From Candidatus Eiseniibacteriota bacterium (GTDB taxonomy: Bacteria > Eisenbacteria > RBG-16-71-46), in contig VBPB01000057.1 in the NCBI GenBank assembly GCA_005893365.1, positions 1,915-26,988 on the forward strand: a DNA stretch of 25,074 nt. Reading direction: 5' to 3'. Both the position numbers and the translations under genes were made by a program. Below the pieces are notes generated by a model. That model saw only the letters and a list, made by a program, of their open reading frames with translations, was not told where the DNA came from and ran no database searches. Positions 23,027 through 25,074 of the stretch are shown piece by piece. Position 1 is the first letter of the stretch, and every line of letters begins with the position of its first letter.

Positions 23027-23965
23027 TTGTCCATCACCTCGATGTGGATCTCGGGCGTCAAGGCGGTCTCGCACGCGACCGGACTCTCGTCCCTGCTCGC
23101 GAAGCGACACGCCGGCGTGCGCATCCTCATGTTCCACGAGGTGGGCGGGGAGGATTACTCGACGCGGGAGTTCGAGCGCCAGATCACCTACGTCCGCGAC
23201 CGGTACGACCTGGTCTCCATCGACGAGGCCCTGGAGGCGCTGGCCACGAACCAGCGCCACTCGCCGCCCAAGCTGCTCCTCACCTTCGACGACGGCCTGC
23301 GGAACCACTTCCAGGAGGTCTACCCGGTGCTGGTCCGGCTCGTCGTGCCGGCGGTGTTCTACGTCTGCCCGGGGCTCATCGAACGCCAGCAGTGGCTGTG
23401 GAACCACGATGCCCGCGCCCGGATCGAGGCCCTGGCGCCCGAGGCGCGCCGGCGGTTCACCGATGAGGCCGGCGCCCCGGACGGGACGCCGCTGGCGACG
23501 ATCGAGTGGCTCAAGCTGCTGCCGGCCCCGCGTCGCCGCGACGTGACCGCCCGGTTGCAGGAGCTCACGCCGGAGTTCACGCCCACCGCGGCGCAGCACC
23601 AGCGCTTCGATCTCATGTCCTGGGCCGAGCTCCTGTCCCTCGACCCGCGCCTGGTGACCGTCGGCTCCCACACCCTCACGCATCCCATCCTCACCGGGCT
23701 CGAGCCGGAGGAGGCGTTCAAGGAGGTCCGGGCGAGTCGCGACTGGCTGGAGGACCGGCTCAAGCGACCGGTCCAGCACTTCTGCTTCCCCAACGGCCTG
23801 ACCAGCCCCGCCGTCACCGCGTCGCTCAACGGCATCTATCGCTCGGCGGTCACCACCGTGCAGCGCATCGCGCGGCATGGCGACGATCCCATGGCCCTGC
23901 CGCGTCTCTCGGCGGCCAAGCAACTCGAACGGCTGAGCTGGCGCCTCCACCGCCCGACCCCATGA
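23027..23965 (+). CDS. polysaccharide deacetylase (NodB/CE4 domain)
   Basis: A 312-residue metal-dependent carbohydrate deacetylase. The NodB motifs are present: LTFDDG with catalytic and metal-binding D88 and D89, and SHTLTHP with H215 and H219. CFPNG stands where the family has an R/F-x-PY/NG loop. MFHEV near residue 40 is typical of the exopolysaccharide-linked subgroup. There is no signal peptide, so it probably acts in the cytoplasm on a lipid-linked or nucleotide sugar, or is anchored through partners. TTG 23027 is preferred: GGAG (23017-23020) lies 6 nt upstream, whereas ATG 23042 is too far from it. The stop overlaps the next start (ATGA), indicating coupling. Confidence 0.88.
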   Translation: MSITSMWISGVKAVSHATGLSSLLAKRHAGVRILMFHEVGGEDYSTREFERQITYVRDRYDLVSIDEALEALATNQRHSPPKLLLTFDDGLRNHFQEVYPVLVRLVVPAVFYVCPGLIERQQWLWNHDARARIEALAPEARRRFTDEAGAPDGTPLATIEWLKLLPAPRRRDVTARLQELTPEFTPTAAQHQRFDLMSWAELLSLDPRLVTVGSHTLTHPILTGLEPEEAFKEVRASRDWLEDRLKRPVQHFCFPNGLTSPAVTASLNGIYRSAVTTVQRIARHGDDPMALPRLSAAKQLERLSWRLHRPTP

Positions 23966-25074
23966 CCGCCGGCGGCGATCTCCGCGCCGAGGTGGTGACC
24001 CGTCCCCAGGCGGTGCTCGCGCTCGAGCCCGATTGGACGCGGCTGTGGGCCGCGCAACCCCGCCGCGAGGTGTTCACCGGCTTCGCCTGGAGCCGGGCCA
24101 GCCTGGAGGCCACGGGGTCGTCGCGGACGCCCCATCTGGTGGTGGTGCGACGCGGCGATGCCGTGGCGGGGATCCTCCCGCTCGCCTGGGACCGCCGGGA
24201 GCTCCGGTTCCTCGGCGGCGAGCACGCCGACTACAACGATCTGCTGGTCGCCGGCGACGAGCCGGCGGCGGTGACCGAACTGGCCCTCCGGACGGCCCTC
24301 GCGGCCGGCGCGGGGCGGTGCGTGCTCGACAACCTGCCCGAGTGGTCGACGCTGTGCCGGTCGCTGGACCGGCTCCCGGCCGGGCTGCGCGCCCGCATCG
24401 CGGTCGTCGAAGGCCCGCCATGCCCCGCCTTGCGCCTCGACCAGGATCGCGAGGCGGTGCTGGGCGCCTTGCTGGGCAAGCAGAGCCTCAAGCGGCACGA
24501 GAAGAAGCTCGCGCGCCTCGGGCGCCTCGAGCTCCGGCACCTCACGGACCGCGACGCGATCCGTGAGCGGCTGCCGGACTTCTTCGACCAGCACGTCGCC
24601 CGCCGCGCCATGGCCGGCGAGCCCAGCCTGTTCCGGGAGCCCGCGGCGCGCGACTTCTATCATCGGCTGGTCGAGCACTTCGATCCCGCCCACGAGCTGC
24701 GCTTCGCCGTCCTGACCGTGGACGACCGCGCCGTCGCCTACCACCTCGGCTTCGAGCTCGGGGGACGTTTCACCTGGTACAAGCCGAGCTTCGACGTCGA
24801 TCTGTGGGACTACGGGACCGGCGAGGTCCTGCTCAAGCGCCTGCTCGAGTACGCGCGCGACCACCCGATCGTCGAGTTCGACTTCACACGCGGCGCCGAG
24901 TCCTTCAAGGACCGCTTCAGCAACCACGCCGGCCAAAACGTGCGCTGGACGCTCCACCCCAGCGCCGCCGCGGCGCGCTGGAGCGATGTCCGCCGCCGCG
25001 CCCGGGCCCGCCTGGCGGCGACACCATGGATCGCGACGCTCCGGGCTCGGAGCCGCGTTGCACGGGCGGGCGGT
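23962..25074 (+). CDS. BioF2/FemAB-like GNAT acyltransferase (3' end outside window)
   Basis: An open frame of 371 codons runs from ATG 23962 to the window edge without a stop. The N-terminal half has LEPDWTRLW, GILPLAW, and RRELRFLGGEHADYNDLLV. The C-terminal half has LKRHEKKLARLG, FFDQHVARRAMAGE, YHLGFELGGRFTWYKPSFD and FDFTRGAESFKDRFSN. This is the pattern of the BioF2-like acetyltransferase family, often called CelD- or FemAB-like and found in exopolysaccharide gene clusters. It overlaps the deacetylase stop by 4 nt. A role in adding acyl or aminoacyl groups to an envelope polymer is likely; the substrate is unknown. The protein looks nearly complete at the edge. Confidence 0.85.
   Translation, partial: MTAGGDLRAEVVTRPQAVLALEPDWTRLWAAQPRREVFTGFAWSRASLEATGSSRTPHLVVVRRGDAVAGILPLAWDRRELRFLGGEHADYNDLLVAGDEPAAVTELALRTALAAGAGRCVLDNLPEWSTLCRSLDRLPAGLRARIAVVEGPPCPALRLDQDREAVLGALLGKQSLKRHEKKLARLGRLELRHLTDRDAIRERLPDFFDQHVARRAMAGEPSLFREPAARDFYHRLVEHFDPAHELRFAVLTVDDRAVAYHLGFELGGRFTWYKPSFDVDLWDYGTGEVLLKRLLEYARDHPIVEFDFTRGAESFKDRFSNHAGQNVRWTLHPSAAAARWSDVRRRARARLAATPWIATLRARSRVARAGG

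Overview
This is a chromosomal window from a very GC-rich (about 70 % by eye, not computed) Gram-negative bacterium. Almost all of it is ordinary coding sequence with strong G/C bias at third codon positions. An LpxL-type lipid A acyltransferase implies an outer membrane. Two adjacent secreted proteins end in the Ig-like C-terminal domain typical of type IX-secretion (FlgD-like) cargo. Very high GC plus such domains suggests an FCB-group lineage such as Candidatus Eisenbacteria or Gemmatimonadota; this is inference, and a marker-gene tree would settle it.

Layout. 1-3025: the tail of an unknown gene, then mutL and miaA (mismatch repair and tRNA modification, a widespread pairing). 3097-6761: tRNA-Gly(CCC), a strong hairpin, a tight operon der-plsY-gpsA-merR (ribosome biogenesis GTPase, two glycerolipid enzymes, a small regulator), then tRNA-Pro(GGG). 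6795-9927: LpxL-like acyltransferase, GT2 glycosyltransferase, surE and pcm (the last three genes overlap by 4 nt), then tRNA-Pro(CGG). 10027-12033: acyP, a sigma-70-family factor and apt. The surE-pcm...sigma order recalls surE-pcm-nlpD-rpoS of gammaproteobacteria. 11924-12826, minus strand: an EamA-type transporter whose 3' end overlaps apt. 13034-14771: proline dehydrogenase and an exported PAP2 phosphatase. 14772-15309: a gene-poor gap with palindromes. 15310-18006: an 898-residue coiled-coil protein of unknown function in its own transcription unit. 18007-18420: terminators and a highly structured segment that may be an RNA gene or leader. 18421-22859: two secreted proteins, one with a duplicated Cys-containing domain and one subtilisin-like protease. 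23027-end: a polysaccharide deacetylase and an overlapping BioF2/FemAB-like acyltransferase that runs off the window, probably the start of an envelope polysaccharide locus.

The points most worth a second look are: a Der GTPase lacking the NKxD region of its first G domain; a sigma factor with changed residues in the -10 reading helix; the structured segment at 18144-18279; the large coiled-coil protein; and an identical 16-nt sequence spanning the start codons of both secreted proteins. I see no CRISPR array, insertion sequence, phage gene or recognisable defence system.
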